Positions 10,701 to 21,600 of a stretch of 64,000 bases of DNA are shown here, in pieces. The position numbers and the translations under genes are program-made. The DNA is taken from positions 7,791,371 through 7,855,370 of the forward strand of contig JAGGNK010008781.1 of NCBI GenBank assembly GCA_017590115.1, written 5' to 3'. Under the pieces are notes generated by a model. The model made no database searches and was not told where the DNA came from. It saw nothing but the letters and a program-made list of their open reading frames with translations. Source of the DNA: Montifringilla adamsi (Eukaryota > Chordata > Aves > Passeriformes > Passeridae). How positions within the stretch are numbered: the stretch's first letter is position 1; each line of letters starts with the position of its first letter.

Positions 10701-13041
10701 CGGGTAATGGAGACCAAACCAGATAAGGCTGTGTCCATCATAGAGTGTGATATGAACGTAAGTTAAAGCTGATGGGGAAAGTCTGCCCTAACTGTGTCCT
10801 CCCAAGAGGAGAGGACACTTGTGCAGTGATAGTTCTGCACAGCCAGCCCAGCTGATGCTGCAAGAAAGGTGCAATCCATGGGGTGGGAAGGTGACTCACT
10901 AGGGAGTGCTCATGTGCCTTTGTAACCCCATCTGTGATCCTGATTAGCACTTCATGTACCATCAGGTGACTGCAGTGCCTAGAATTTAATGTTTAGCTTT
11001 GGCATGTTTTATCTGAGTTCTATTTAATAGCTTGTCTTGACTCATATTCCAGTGATATTGTGGAGCTGTTTTACTGCTCTGTGTCCATTACATGCTAAGG
11101 CTCATTCCTAAGAGGCTTGGTCTTATTTTAGTTCTGAATTAAATTGTTTAACAAGCAAATCTTAGTTCTTTTTAGATCAAATGTAGTGATAATAGTTTAT
11201 GGAGTTTTGAGGAATAGTAATATAAAGCTTATGATTTAAAGAAAAATATTAATAATTTTTTTTGCATGCTTCTTGTGTAAATAGGTGGATTTTGATGCTC
11301 CTCTGGGATACAAGGAACCAGAAAGAAGTGCACAACACGAAGAGGCTGCCGTATGTTAAGTCTTTTGTTCTTCCAAAATGCATGCCCTAGAAGTCACTAA
11401 TGATTGTGGAGAGAGTGCCAACATAAATTTTTTTTTATTTAAACAAGTTCTTAGGCGTAAATTTTACTTACCAGAAGCTTTTGCATGTGTTACTTAGGAG
11501 ACTGATGTTTACCAACTGTTATTTTGGGAAAGTGATTGTTCTGAAGTTTCGTTTGGTCAGAAATACTTGGAACTGTTTTCATGTCATGTGCATGTCAGAA
11601 CAAAATGAACTTGTTCTTCCCCTCACAGGATGTGGAAGCAGACCACAGTGGATATGTGAGCGATATAGGATTTCGTGTAAGTGCCCTGTTTCTGCTGGTT
11701 TCTGAATGCTGTAAAATGGTGAGGGAAAGTTGTTCTGAATGACTGCAAAATATTAGTACCTGTTCTTAGAGATGCTTGTTATTTAACTGGCAAGTGCCTG
11801 GAATGTTTGTGTGGTCACAGCCAGGAGCAGCATGACTTGCTCTCTGCAGAGGGCAGATGGGAGACTGAAACAGACCCCTACACCCACGATTCGTCAGCTT
11901 ATATGTACCAAAAAGAAGCATGCTGATTTAAATAACTAGATAAAAATTGCTGTAAGATTTTGCAGATATAATGTCCTTGTGCAGTGTGCTTTCAGATGCC
12001 AGGAGTTCAGTTAAAACTGGTTATGTATCCACAGGCATTCTCTGGATCTGGGAACAGATTGGATGGCAAGAAGAAAGGTGTGGAGCCCAGTCCCTCACCA
12101 ATTAAACCAGGAGACATCCGAAGGTATGGCTGTATCATTCACCTGTAAACCAGTGCAGGATCAGGGTTTGAGCAGAGTTTGGTTTTTTTCCCTGCTCCTG
12201 CAATATAAACAACCTAATTTTGTCATGAGTTTGACTTTAGAAAATAGTCTTTCTTATCTACAGGCTAATGGAAACATGCCTGTGGCCAAGCTTCCACAAC
12301 AACTCCAGTATTTGATTATTTACTTCTGCAATCTTCAGAAAATAATTCAGTGGTTTAACTCTGGAGTTATTTAGAAATGAAAATATGCAGTCAGTGTTGG
12401 TATTACACTGACAGACACAGAATAGGTCTCTCTGTGTCAAATGCAACAGTATATAAACATAATGTTTTTATGCTTCTTTTCCAGAGGAATTCCCAACTAT
12501 GACTTCAAGATCGGTAGAATCACATTCATTAGGAATTCACGTCCACTGGTCAAGAAAGTGGAGGAGGTAAATAAAGTTGAATCCTTCCCAGTTTTGCACA
12601 GAATTATATCATTAGAACTAAGATCCAAGTTTTGGCCCCTCTCTCTTTCCCCTTGTTTTTTTTACAGCATGCTTCCGTTAAAAAGTGGCAGTAGTTTAGA
12701 AGGGTTTGAGTCAAATGAAACAACCTCTGATGTCCTTGTTACTGATGGAAAAAGATTGGCCTGATGTCAGTTTATTAAGCCAGTTGGCTGAAAGGTCACC
12801 AACATGCTACTATTTTATTTTCAGGAAGAAAGTGATTGTTATCTAGATTAGGGATGTGAAATGCCTACAGTCAGTGGAGTATTCTTGCTAACAATCGTTC
12901 AGCTTTCATCGCACACAAGCAGTGAGCCAAGAGGTAAAACCTTTTTTCCCTCTTTCTTTTTCCCAGGATGAATCTGGAAGCCGGTTTATTGCCTTTTCAG
13001 GAGAAGGCCAGTCCCTGCGCAAGAAAGGAAGAAAGCCCTAA
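7764..13041 (+). CDS. UFD1: UFD1, ubiquitin recognition subunit of the p97-NPL4-UFD1 complex
   Basis: UFD1 pairs with NPL4 and p97/VCP to extract ubiquitylated proteins from the ER membrane, chromatin and other complexes. Coding exons: 7764-7766, 7905-8037, 8747-8779, 9183-9304, 9613-9743, 10150-10222, 10689-10757, 11285-11350, 11629-11676, 12035-12123, 12485-12566, 12967-13041. They join in frame to 924 nt, 307 residues plus stop, the same length as human UFD1. Exon 1 encodes only the initiator Met, in a strong Kozak context (GCCGCCATGG). Residues about 18-195 form the ubiquitin-binding double-psi barrel region ([14 protein letters not shown], then [12 protein letters not shown]). Two p97-binding SHP boxes are visible: [11 protein letters not shown] (exon 10) and [10 protein letters not shown] (exon 12). 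The segment around [14 protein letters not shown] lies in the NPL4-binding region. Intron 5 has U12 signals. The gene is intact and its identity is secure. Confidence 0.98.
7772..7800 (+). other. G-tract cluster just after the UFD1 first donor
   Basis: Runs of six, four and four G on the coding strand sit within 35 bases of the exon 1 donor. Comparable G clusters follow the first donor of C22orf39 and PPIL2 in this window. They may form G-quadruplexes in DNA or RNA. Confidence 0.45.
9744..10149 (+). other. UFD1: UFD1 intron 5, U12-type splice signals
   Basis: The donor reads GTATCCTTCC, a clear minor-spliceosome 5' site. The branch-like motif TCTTAAC (10132-10138) lies about a dozen bases before the acceptor AAAG at 10146-10149, the close spacing typical of U12 introns, and a normal pyrimidine tract is absent. 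The coding phase is fixed by [13 protein letters not shown] across the junction. Confidence 0.85.
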
Positions 13042-13071
13042 GTTGTGGTACCTGCAGCTAGTTAGGGGGAA

Positions 13072-13077
13072 AATAAA
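13072..13077 (+). terminator. UFD1 polyadenylation signal candidate
   Basis: AATAAA lies 31 bases after the UFD1 stop codon, overlapping a longer AAATAAAATA stretch. It would give a very short 3' untranslated region. More distal sites cannot be excluded. Confidence 0.55.
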
Positions 13078-13620
13078 ATACAGGTGCAGCATCTTGGATC
13101 TTCGTAATTGCAGTTGAGAGATTGTTTTGCAACACAGGAGCACTTAATTGGTGTTTTGGTTTCATGTTTAGAGCTGGAGCTGTCAGACTGTCTTAATTTT
13201 CAGTTGAAAATTAAGTTCTGGGATTTGGAAGAAGCTTTTTGTACATGTTGTAAAGAGGGGAACACAGGTGTGTGGTAAACCTGAGAAGCAAAACTAACCA
13301 GCTCTACCTTACTAAGGGTCCAGTTCTTAGACTACATCCTCCCTTCATCTCCTGAGTGATGATGATCTCATGTTGCTCTGTGCTTGGTATTTTCCTTCCT
13401 TTATATATATTTTGCCACAATTTCAGATCAGCTTTTTGGTGTGGTGCAAATGAAGGGTGACTTTGGTGTTTAGGATTTTAGTGCAGGGAGTCTCTTTGAG
13501 CTTAGCTTCAGGTGTTGGGTTATTAATCATTCTAAGCAAACCCCCTGTAATTGCTTTTTATATTTATAATTAATAACATGCCTTTTAATAGTTCAGATAC
13601 TCTAACGTAGCGTAGCAATC
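13078..13620. other. UFD1-C22orf39 intergenic stretch
   Basis: There are about 540 bases between the UFD1 polyadenylation signal and the next CpG island. The stretch is AT-rich with no open frame of note. It may hold distal UFD1 3' untranslated sequence. I see no other feature. Confidence 0.5.
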
Positions 13621-13624
13621 TCTT

Positions 13625-14090
13625 GGCACGTGTAGGGAGAGGAGGGACCCAGCTTCACTGCCCGGTGCCGCTTTGGAATGGTGCGAGTGTATCCTCTGCA
13701 CCCTCTCGTCTGCCGGCGAGCGTACCCGGGTGCAACCCTGCGCTCCCCTGCGAGCCCGAGTAAAAGTTCCTCGTTCCCAGCCGCGTGCCTGTGTGGTGAT
13801 TTCGGACAGACCGAGGCCCGGCGCCTCCCCGGGCAGCGCCCGGCGGCCGCGGCCTGCGCTGCTCACGTGCCGGCCGCGGAGCAGCCATTGGCTGCCGGGC
13901 CCGGGCCGCTCTGTGCCGCCCCTCGCCATTGGCCGCGGCGCGGGTCCCGCCGTAAGCGCGGTGGCCATTGGCGGCGGCGGCATGGCGGGCACGCTCCTGG
14001 CGGGTGAGCGGGCGCGGGGCCGGGGGGAGCCGGGGCCGGGATCGGGATTGGCGGCGGGACTCGGTTCAGCCCGGCCGTGTCCGTCCGCAG
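13625..14090 (+). promoter_or_regulatory. CpG-island promoter of C22orf39
   Basis: A GC-rich block upstream of the C22orf39 first exon contains three CCATTGG motifs (reverse CCAAT boxes) at 13885-13891, 13926-13932 and 13965-13971, roughly 40 bases apart. It also holds two CACGTG E-boxes (13627-13632 and 13864-13869). No TATA box is seen. The last CCATTGG abuts the first ATG, so the start site is probably very close to the coding region. Confidence 0.7.
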
Positions 14091-14935
14091 CCGCCGCGCT
14101 CGTGCGAGGACTACTGGGGGGAGTGGAAGCATTGCCGCGGGCTGCGCCACGCCTTCCACCACTACTACGCGCACGGGGAGCTGCCGGACTGCGGCCGCTG
14201 GCGGGAGGACTACGAGGCCTGCCGCGCCTGGGAGAGGGACCGCAGCGCCGCCGCGCAGGTACCGGCCCCGCTCCGCTCCGCTGCCGCCTGCCCGGCGCTC
14301 TGCAGGCCGGGGCTGCTGCGACTGAAACCCGCAGCCGCGGGGGTTGGGGAGGGTTTGGAAAGGCAGGAGCCGGAGGTGGGTCGGCTTGTCTTAAAATCCA
14401 GTGAAGGATCCAGGAAGTATTTTCAGTTGTAAACGCTCTTGATTTCTGTTACTCTGACATTTCCTTCCTAAAAGGAAAATCCGCCACGTTACAGGGAAAA
14501 GGCATTCCTGGGGTGTCTAGAAATGCCCCTGGCTCCAGCCCCCCGACATTGGACCGCAGGCTTCAGCCTAACTTCTCCTCCCGCCAGCCAGGACAGCTTC
14601 TGTCGAAACTTAGGAGCCAGAGGCAAAATTAAATATGACTTAGTTAAAAACTTGTATTCTGGGTTACTTAGATAACATTTAGCACTTCTGCTTAAGCATG
14701 ATAAATTTTTATTTCTTCTTTTATCTCAGATGTTCACAGCAGGAAATCAGCTCTGTATGACTGGAACATCCAACACTATTACGGTAATATTTTTTTTCCT
14801 GTATTTCAGGAAGCTTTGTGCAAGAGTGAAAGAGCTCGAGTTATGGAAAAACAGAAATATGCTCCAGTGTGGAACCTCAGGAAGAGCCCACCACCTGACT
14901 GGTATCTACCACTTGACCACGACAAATCAAATTAA
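13982..14935 (+). CDS. C22orf39: C22orf39 homologue (PANTS), twin CX9C microprotein; start codon out of frame
   Basis: Exon 2 (14091-14258) and exon 3 (14810-14935) join in frame to 97 residues, from PPRSCEDYW to LDHDKSN, plainly matching human C22orf39 (about 105 residues), described as the synaptic plasticity regulator PANTS, a 22q11.2 microprotein. Exon 2 has two CX9C pairs (C5/C15 and C34/C44 of the exon), the CHCH-type disulphide hairpin pattern. The first exon should end near 14003, before GTGAGC, with ...SWR joining PPR, like WQ-PPR in human. In the frame that fits, there is a stop at 13953 and no ATG after it. The only ATG (13982) is one base out of phase. This could be a one-base sequencing error (CTCCTGG against CTCTGG would restore the frame), a non-AUG start, or a real lesion. 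Exons 2 and 3 are certain; the start is not. Confidence 0.85.
14002..14043 (+). other. Strong G-quadruplex motif at the start of C22orf39 intron 1
   Basis: Six runs of three or more G on the coding strand with spacers of at most five bases begin at the exon 1 donor itself. This is the best G-quadruplex candidate in the window. It is also just the kind of sequence that causes base-calling and assembly errors, which bears on the doubtful start codon beside it. Confidence 0.7.
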
Positions 14936-15481
14936 CAACACTGTTTTCTGTGTTTGGTCAATAACATAATACACAATTCAGAATTATGCCTTTTTTTTCC
15001 CCTTCCACATCATCTTGAAGTTATTCAACTGTAGCTCTGCCCTACAGTGCTTTAGCACTCACTCAAAAATTCTGAAATGTTATTTAAATAATGAATACTT
15101 TTAAAGGGAAATTTAAGGTGCTTAATTTGTTGTGGTCTTTTACTGTTGACTTACATTTCAGGATTTCATTTCAGCAGGCACCTTCCAAATTAATGCATGC
15201 ATGCTTTAGCTCTGAGGGCCTCTTGCCCTAGCAGCTGGCATTGAGCACTTCTGGACAAGGTACCCACCCCAGACCTGCCAAATGGGGAAAAAGAACCAGG
15301 CTGGGACGCTTCCTTTCTGGCCCAGGACAATCCCAAACACTGGCATTTAAGACATTTCCCAAAACCAGGGTTGTGGTGCTTGAACAGCTTCTCCTGTGGG
15401 CTGCACACCCTGGAACTGCCCCTTAGTGGAACTGCTGTCGACTGGTAGTGTGTGTTGTGGCAGTATTCAACACAACTGAAA

Positions 15482-15487
15482 AATAAA
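15482..15487 (+). terminator. C22orf39 polyadenylation signal candidate
   Basis: AATAAA lies about 550 bases after the stop codon and 182 bases before the minus-strand signal of MRPL40, so the two genes end tail to tail. Confidence 0.55.
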
Positions 15488-15668
15488 GGTTTAAACTAAT
15501 GTAGAGAGAGATCTGGTTTGTATTAGGGCAAACCCACAGAAACTTAGTTACAGCGGTTACATAGCAATATAAGAAAATTTTAAAAATTGGCTTTGCCACT
15601 ATGTAAGGTCTTGTAGCTTTGCTAGGTGTGTTATTACCGGGACAGTATTAAAACACAGAGATACTTCA

Positions 15669-15674
15669 TTTATT
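15669..15674 (-). terminator. MRPL40 polyadenylation signal candidate
   Basis: TTTATT on the plus strand is AATAAA on the minus strand, 113 bases after the MRPL40 stop codon. Confidence 0.5.
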
Positions 15675-15786
15675 TTTTTACGGTCACATCCTGCAGTGTA
15701 ACCTGCAGGAAAAATTGTTTATTACTCCAATCTTTCGTCCTTCAGTCACTGAGCTCCTCGTGGCAGCTGAAGCAGGAGCTCCCCTG

Positions 15787-18350
15787 TCACTGTGTGTACA
15801 CCTTGGTGATGTCAACGCACTTCCCCTCGGGGGGATCGTAGCCAGGAAGGGGAGGGGTGTGACTGGGCCCGTCCCTCTCGAAGGGGAAGAGCCCCTCGTC
15901 CCTCAGGATTGCTGCCTGGTAAAGCTCCTCGGATTCCAGCTGCAGCTCCTGCAGTGCCTCCTGCTGAGATTCTACAAGGGCTTTGATTGCTTTCTTTTCT
16001 GCCTCATCCTGTTTCTGCTTAAACAAACACCACTTCTTCAAAAGTAAAACTCTTCTTTCAGACTCTTCAGGAGAAAGAGCGGGAAGGCTTCGCACCCTGA
16101 TGAGGAGAAGGATAACACTGTCATGGAGAAACAGCCTGACCAAAGACCAAACTAAGAAAAACAAAATGTCCAAACCAAAAATCCCACCACCAGGCAAAAA
16201 TCCCCCACCAAACCCAGAGAATACACTGAATTCACTAGTAATTTAGTCAGTCTGTGAGGTTTTCCAGTCAATCTAACAGGAAATGCACTGGTTTTCATTA
16301 TTTTTAGCAAGAACAAATAACATTTCCTTTCCACATTTTTGTCCTGATGGAGGTGGGTAAGGTTTTGTACCAAGGCTGGTACTATGTTGCAGTTGTGCAG
16401 AAGAAATTCACTGTGAGTGCAGGTGCAGGGTGAAAGGCAGACCTACTGACCTGTTGCTCTCTGAGTACTTCAGTGGTGTTATAAAATCCTCAATTGGAAT
16501 CAGTTCTGGGGCAGCTTTTTCCAACTTTTTAAGCCTTTTCTTCATACGCTCCTTCTGTGCTTGCTCTTTCTTCACATCCACTTTCTTTTTCTTCTTTGGT
16601 TGTGCTCTATAAGGGAAATAGTAAATGAAAGAAGATATTTTATCCTTTAATTCAACACCAGCAACTTTCCCTTTCTTTTCCATTGTTTAATTTGTCCCTG
16701 ACACAAGTTCCAGCCATTAGCTTTATTCAAGTAATGCAATTTCCAGTGACATGTCTGCTGAGATTTTCTGCAGAGAGAACTGTAACTGCCTGGGAAAAGC
16801 AATTTTGTGCTGAACATCAGAATGACCTGAGGAAGTTCCACAAAAAATTGAATTAGAATTCTTTTAACTGGCTCAGAGTACAGCACAGCAGGTTTATCAT
16901 ACTTATGCTGGAAAGGACCTTAAACCTCATGTGGTTCTAATCCCCTGCCATGGGCAGGGAAACCTTTCACTAGACCAGCTTGCTCCAAGCCCCATCCGAC
17001 CTGGCCTTGAACAAATATTGCTGTCATTTCACATTAAAGACTTCAAGTGGTTTTATACAAGCTTCTGAAATTTCTGCATTTGGAGCCAAGTTCAGGCTGT
17101 AGATGTTACTTCTCCATGCAGATCCAAGATATTGCACACTCCACAAACACAAATTGACCCTCATTCCTGCCTGGCAGACTGAACAAACAACATTTATGGT
17201 GTCAAACAGTCCCTCTCCAATAGCACCTAAGAGCTACCTGGGTATTTTAAATCAAGCTGCATCAAAACAAGACACAGACAATGAAATGTGGCACAGAAAC
17301 ACACATGGGCTGCCTCTGCCTTCACAGCCAAGCATTTCTGGTTCAGCCAGGCTTTCACTGGTGTTGCCCAGCAGGGAATTCTGGAGCACTGCATAAATCC
17401 CAACATTTCCAGCTGTGTTCTGTGGTTGTGCTACCCACAAGCACAGAGTGGTAATTGTATCACCTCTGACCTCTCCACAAGAGGCCAACAGTTCCCAACT
17501 GCTTTGGCATATAGAGACTTAAACATGTACAGTTAAAGGTTAAATTTGGACTTGGGAGAATTTGTGTTCCCCCAATGGATGAGAATACTTCTGTGCAAGT
17601 TCAAGAAAGCTGCACTCACCTCACAGGGAGGGATGTCCTGAACCCCAGCAATGAGCTCTGCCAGTGACTCCCTCGGAGCGGGACCCTCTGGGGCAGCCAG
17701 GAGCTGCAGGAGGAAAAGGAACATAAGGCATGAGAAGGAACTGACTCTGATGTCTGATTCTGCACAGGAGCTGTTTGTTATTCACATTTTACAGTGATGA
17801 GTTTTGAACCATCTTCAGCCACTTCATTCACGGCAGGATACAGTGTTTACCTAGAGATGACCTCAAACTCTTGAGCTAGGTAACTGATCCCAAATACGGA
17901 CAGGCCGGTGTGAGCCCACCAGGGTACCGAGGGGTGAAAGGGACACAGTTTTTGGATAGGTTATAGCAGTTTTATTTTTAAGCTCTGACAATGACCCCTT
18001 AGAGGAGCTGGTATGGGGGAGGTCGGACCACCGCCGTTCAATTAGGAGAGCGATGCCGACTGTCCTATCTCTGCGGCTGTCACGGGAGGACGAACCGGCC
18101 CAGGTGCCAAGGCACCGACTTCTCCAGGTGCGGGGGCCCAGCGCGGGCCCAGCGCCGGGAATGGGCGGGAGCGGGCTGGGCAGGCACTGCGGCTAAGGGG
18201 CGCTTCCCGGGCTCCCCTCCCGCAGCCTTGGGGCAGGGCGGCCGCAGCCCAGTCCCGGAGCGCCGTGCCAGCCCTACCTGAGCCGGGCCCCGCGGAGCCC
18301 CCGCGCCGCCGCCCCGGGAACGGCGGGCGGGGGCGGCGGCAGCAACAAGT
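15787..18350 (-). CDS. MRPL40: MRPL40, mitochondrial large-subunit ribosomal protein mL40 (first exon uncertain)
   Basis: mL40 is a nuclear-encoded protein of the mitochondrial 39S subunit. Clear coding exons on the minus strand: 17620-17703, 16451-16606, 15787-16096. Joined, they give 182 residues and a stop. Matches to human MRPL40 include LPVRAQPKKKKKVD, LEKAAPELIPIEDFITPLK, ERRVLLLKKW, QQEALQELQLES, and the ending DITKVYTQ. Human MRPL40 (206 residues) has five more residues after VYTQ; here TGA follows directly. The first exon probably ends at 18278 (…CTCAG/GTAGGG), in the right phase and inside the CpG island. That frame is open and arginine-rich, as a mitochondrial presequence would be, but contains no ATG between 18278 and about 18660. 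The upstream bound given here is therefore only an estimate. A lysine-rich segment after residue 28 of the known part suits rRNA contact. Confidence 0.9.
16903..16999 (-). mobile_element. CR1 LINE 3'-tail fragment
   Basis: About 95 bases in MRPL40 intron 2 resemble the 3' end of avian CR1 read in antisense, including the stretches GGAAAGGACCTTAAA, CCCTGCCATGGGCAGGG and CCTGGCCTTGAACA. It is diverged and truncated at both ends, as usual for old CR1 copies. Confidence 0.85.
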
Positions 18351-18690
18351 CCGCGCCCGCGCTGTCCCGGCGGGCGGCAGCGGGAGCGGAGCGCGGTCCC
18401 GGGCGGCGCGGGGACAGCTCGTGCCCCAGGAGCGGGCTGGAGGGGACCCGGCACAGCCGCGCTCTGCGGGGACGGCTGCGGGCTCCGAGGGAACGCTGAG
18501 CTGCTTCCGCCGGCCGGGCACGGCCCGGGGCCGCTTCGTGCTGGTGAAAGTGCGGAGGGAGTTTGAATGGAGTGTAGCCCCTGCGCGAGAGAGAAGGAGT
18601 TTCGTGCACGGGATGAGTGTGCAGGCGGGATGAGTCGGTGTCCGGTGCACTCACTGACCGCTCGGCTCTCACATTGCTGACACAAGTGCA
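18060..18690. promoter_or_regulatory. CpG island, presumed bidirectional promoter of MRPL40 and HIRA
   Basis: A 600-base GC- and CpG-rich block lies between the minus-strand MRPL40 exons and the plus-strand HIRA exons, the position of the shared MRPL40/HIRA promoter in other vertebrates. Long open frames on both strands here are composition artefacts. I could not find the expected HIRA first coding exon (MKLLKP...) in it, nor an MRPL40 start codon, so part of the island may be missing from the assembly. Confidence 0.7.
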
Positions 18691-21600
18691 GTATTAAAAA
18701 TCCTCAAATACACTGAGCTGTGCTGTCGTTCTCCACGGAGGGAAAAGTTTCTTCCAGCAGTTTTTTCAAAACAACTCCCTGAATTTATGTAGTGTCCTGT
18801 CTGCCAGTTCTCTGGTGATGTTGAAGTGATGTGTGAGCTAAAACAGTTCAGAGTGAAGTGCTGATATTGACAGCAGGCTCTGTACTTTCCTTGTGTGGCA
18901 AATACAGGACAGCACCAGAGTTTATGTCATATTTACACTGCTTAGGATGAATTTCCAAATTAATACTTGTACTGTTCCTGGTGAAGCAGTGACAAGAAAC
19001 CTAACACAAAGAGTTCACTTTTGTTTATGCGAGTTTTGCCCTCAGATTCATGGGTACAGCTTTATTTCAGCTGCAGATTTTATACTCTGTCAACATGTAA
19101 ACATCATTAGCTGGGCTCATGTACCTGATTGGTATCTAGAGTAAAACTAAGGCCAAACTATTCAAGCTGGAAAAGCATGCTTTGAGCTAAAAACCCCAGG
19201 TAGAACTTTACAGCTGCCTTTCTGCATGTGTTGTGTTCTTTGTGTTCATGCTGCAAATGATAACAATTTGAGCCTTGAGTTGACATTTGTGTGCATCTTT
19301 ACTTCGCCTGCTCTCCAGGGACTCTACAGGCAGCAGATGGACTCAACCTTGTAACCAAAGGCTGTAGTGAACTGAAAAAAATGTGGAAGTGCCTTATTGG
19401 AGATGTTTTTTACATTTCTGCTTGGTTACTCTAAACAAATGTAGCGTTTACATCTTCATCTGTGTAACTTCTTTCCTTATTTCTCTAATGGGTGCACCTT
19501 TTGCTATGGGTATGTATTTGAAATCTGTAGCAATTTAGAACACATCCAACCATTGCTTCAGCCAAGCATGGCTTCATTTATAGAGCCCTGTGATGATGGA
19601 TAATGCACTACACAGGGCCTTGATGGTCCTGAATTTTACTCCCATTTCTGCCACTGACCTTTTGGGATGAGTTTGGCCAAGGCACTTCCTCATCATTTCA
19701 CCACCTGCATGTGCAGATGCATCATGCCACCAGCTCCATTTGTGGGGTGCACTCAGGGCTGCAGAGGTGTGCAGGACTGTGAGACAGTCCCACATTGCTG
19801 TCCTTGGGGCAGGGAGTGCAGCATGAAAACCGGTGAGTTTAGTCAGCCTCTTCTAACGAGCCCGGGTTCCGGATCCTGCAGGCATCGCTGCCTGTCAGGA
19901 GTCTCCATCATTCTCCTGGGCCTTCCTCTTGGCTCTGAAACCTTCCAGAATTCACACTCTGTGTGCTGGAGACTGTGATAATTCTTATTCCTTTGATTTC
20001 TGCACTGGCACACGGGGCTGCCTCACTGTTCTCGTTTGTGAGTTCTGATAGCAGGGCTGCCTCTGCCACACACCAGATCAGCTGCTGTCACTTCAGCCTT
20101 TTCCTCTTCCCACTCAGTTTTGGGAGTTTTGTTTTACTGAATGGACTAGAGTGATGCTTCCAGGCATACATTCTCCAGGAGATAATAGACACTAGAAGTG
20201 ATTGTGGTGGCCAGGAAATCCAGCACACCTGGGAATTGTGTGCTGCACAGCCCAGATGCTGTGTGCTTACAGTAAAAGCACTTCAGCACATTTTGGCTCT
20301 ACAGGTTTTTGCCTTGGAGTTCTTAACGTCACTTTTTCTGAGTGCTTATTGGAATTACTTCTTGCTCAGATGCATTTTCTGTAAGCTTTTCACACACTTA
20401 ATGTGGTTTATTAGATTTTCCATGAAATTCTCATTATTGTTGTGTTCTTCTCTTCCATGTGTCTTTGACTTAGAGCAAGGAAGAATATTCAGGAGTGCAG
20501 ACTAATGGTGGGGGTGAGAGCAGATGACTGTGAGATACAAGTGTGGGATTGGCTTCTCTTTCCCAGTGTTGCATTCAGAACCTCTGTGCAGATGCATCAT
20601 GCATCCAGCAGCTGCCTGTGCATACTCAGCACTCAGGGTTTTGAGAGCCCAGGTGCTTAAAGACAACCCAGGCAGGCAAACACTGATCCCTGTGGGAAAG
20701 AAGTCCCTTGCTGTTCCAAGAAGCCCTTGCAAGCCCCAAGGTGTTGTTCGTGTATAACAGCTTGTGGAAACTGGAGCCTGCTGTTGTTTAAATATAGGCA
20801 TGGGGTTTATCTCTCCAAGCTGTAATGGTGGAATGTAAATATTTGAATTGATTTGTGAGTCATGTTGAATGTTATATATTAGATGGGCTGGAAGCAAATT
20901 GAATAGAAATTCATTCATTTTGAGGTAGAAATTCACCTAAGACTGTTTTTATATTTAATTGATTATTATATAAAATTAAACAACAACCAAAAAGGATACA
21001 ATGTTTAAAGTTGCTTTTATACTTCACTGGTGTTTTTTTTTTTTAAGATGGGACCTTCTCCTTGGGTTTCAATTATCTTACTTAGATCTTTTTGTTCCAA
21101 GCTTGTTTCGTTATCAGTATTTCTTTAAGTACATAATGCATATTTGGGTTCTTTAAACAAATAAGCCCACAGGACATCTGGTATATCATAAGGTGTTCTG
21201 TTTTTAATGAACCTGATTTGCCTCCTCCTGCAATGTGATTCTGGGAGCTTTAATAATTTAAGCTTATCCTTTTTTAGAAATTATTGCAAGAGGTCAGAAT
21301 GTCTTAAAACACACTGTGTTAGATTTTAGTGTTGCTGCTTAAATATCACATTTTGTTTTGGTGCATCATTGCTGTTGGGAAACTCAGCACATCTCCAATT
21401 AGGAGCATGGGAAAGCTTCAGTCACTTTGAAGCAGGGCCCTTGTGCCTTTTGGCTTGTTTCAGCAGGAACTAACAACATAATCTGATAAAGACATGGACC
21501 CAGGGAAGAAGGTGATTGCTATCAAATAATGGCTGCTTTTTCATTATTTTGAGAAATTGAATAAAGTGAAGAAAAACCCAGTATCTGTGCTCAATTTGTA

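Noticed and set aside
13673..14404. 243-residue open frame, the longest in the window
   Set aside because: It lies in a CpG island, is made of Ala/Arg/Gly/Pro, and overlaps C22orf39 exon 2 in the wrong frame. It includes the ATG at 13982 but no known protein sequence.
18042..18685. Two overlapping 200-residue minus-strand open frames
   Set aside because: GC-rich composition removes stop codons here. Neither frame shows domain or homologue features apart from the possible MRPL40 exon 1 in a third frame.
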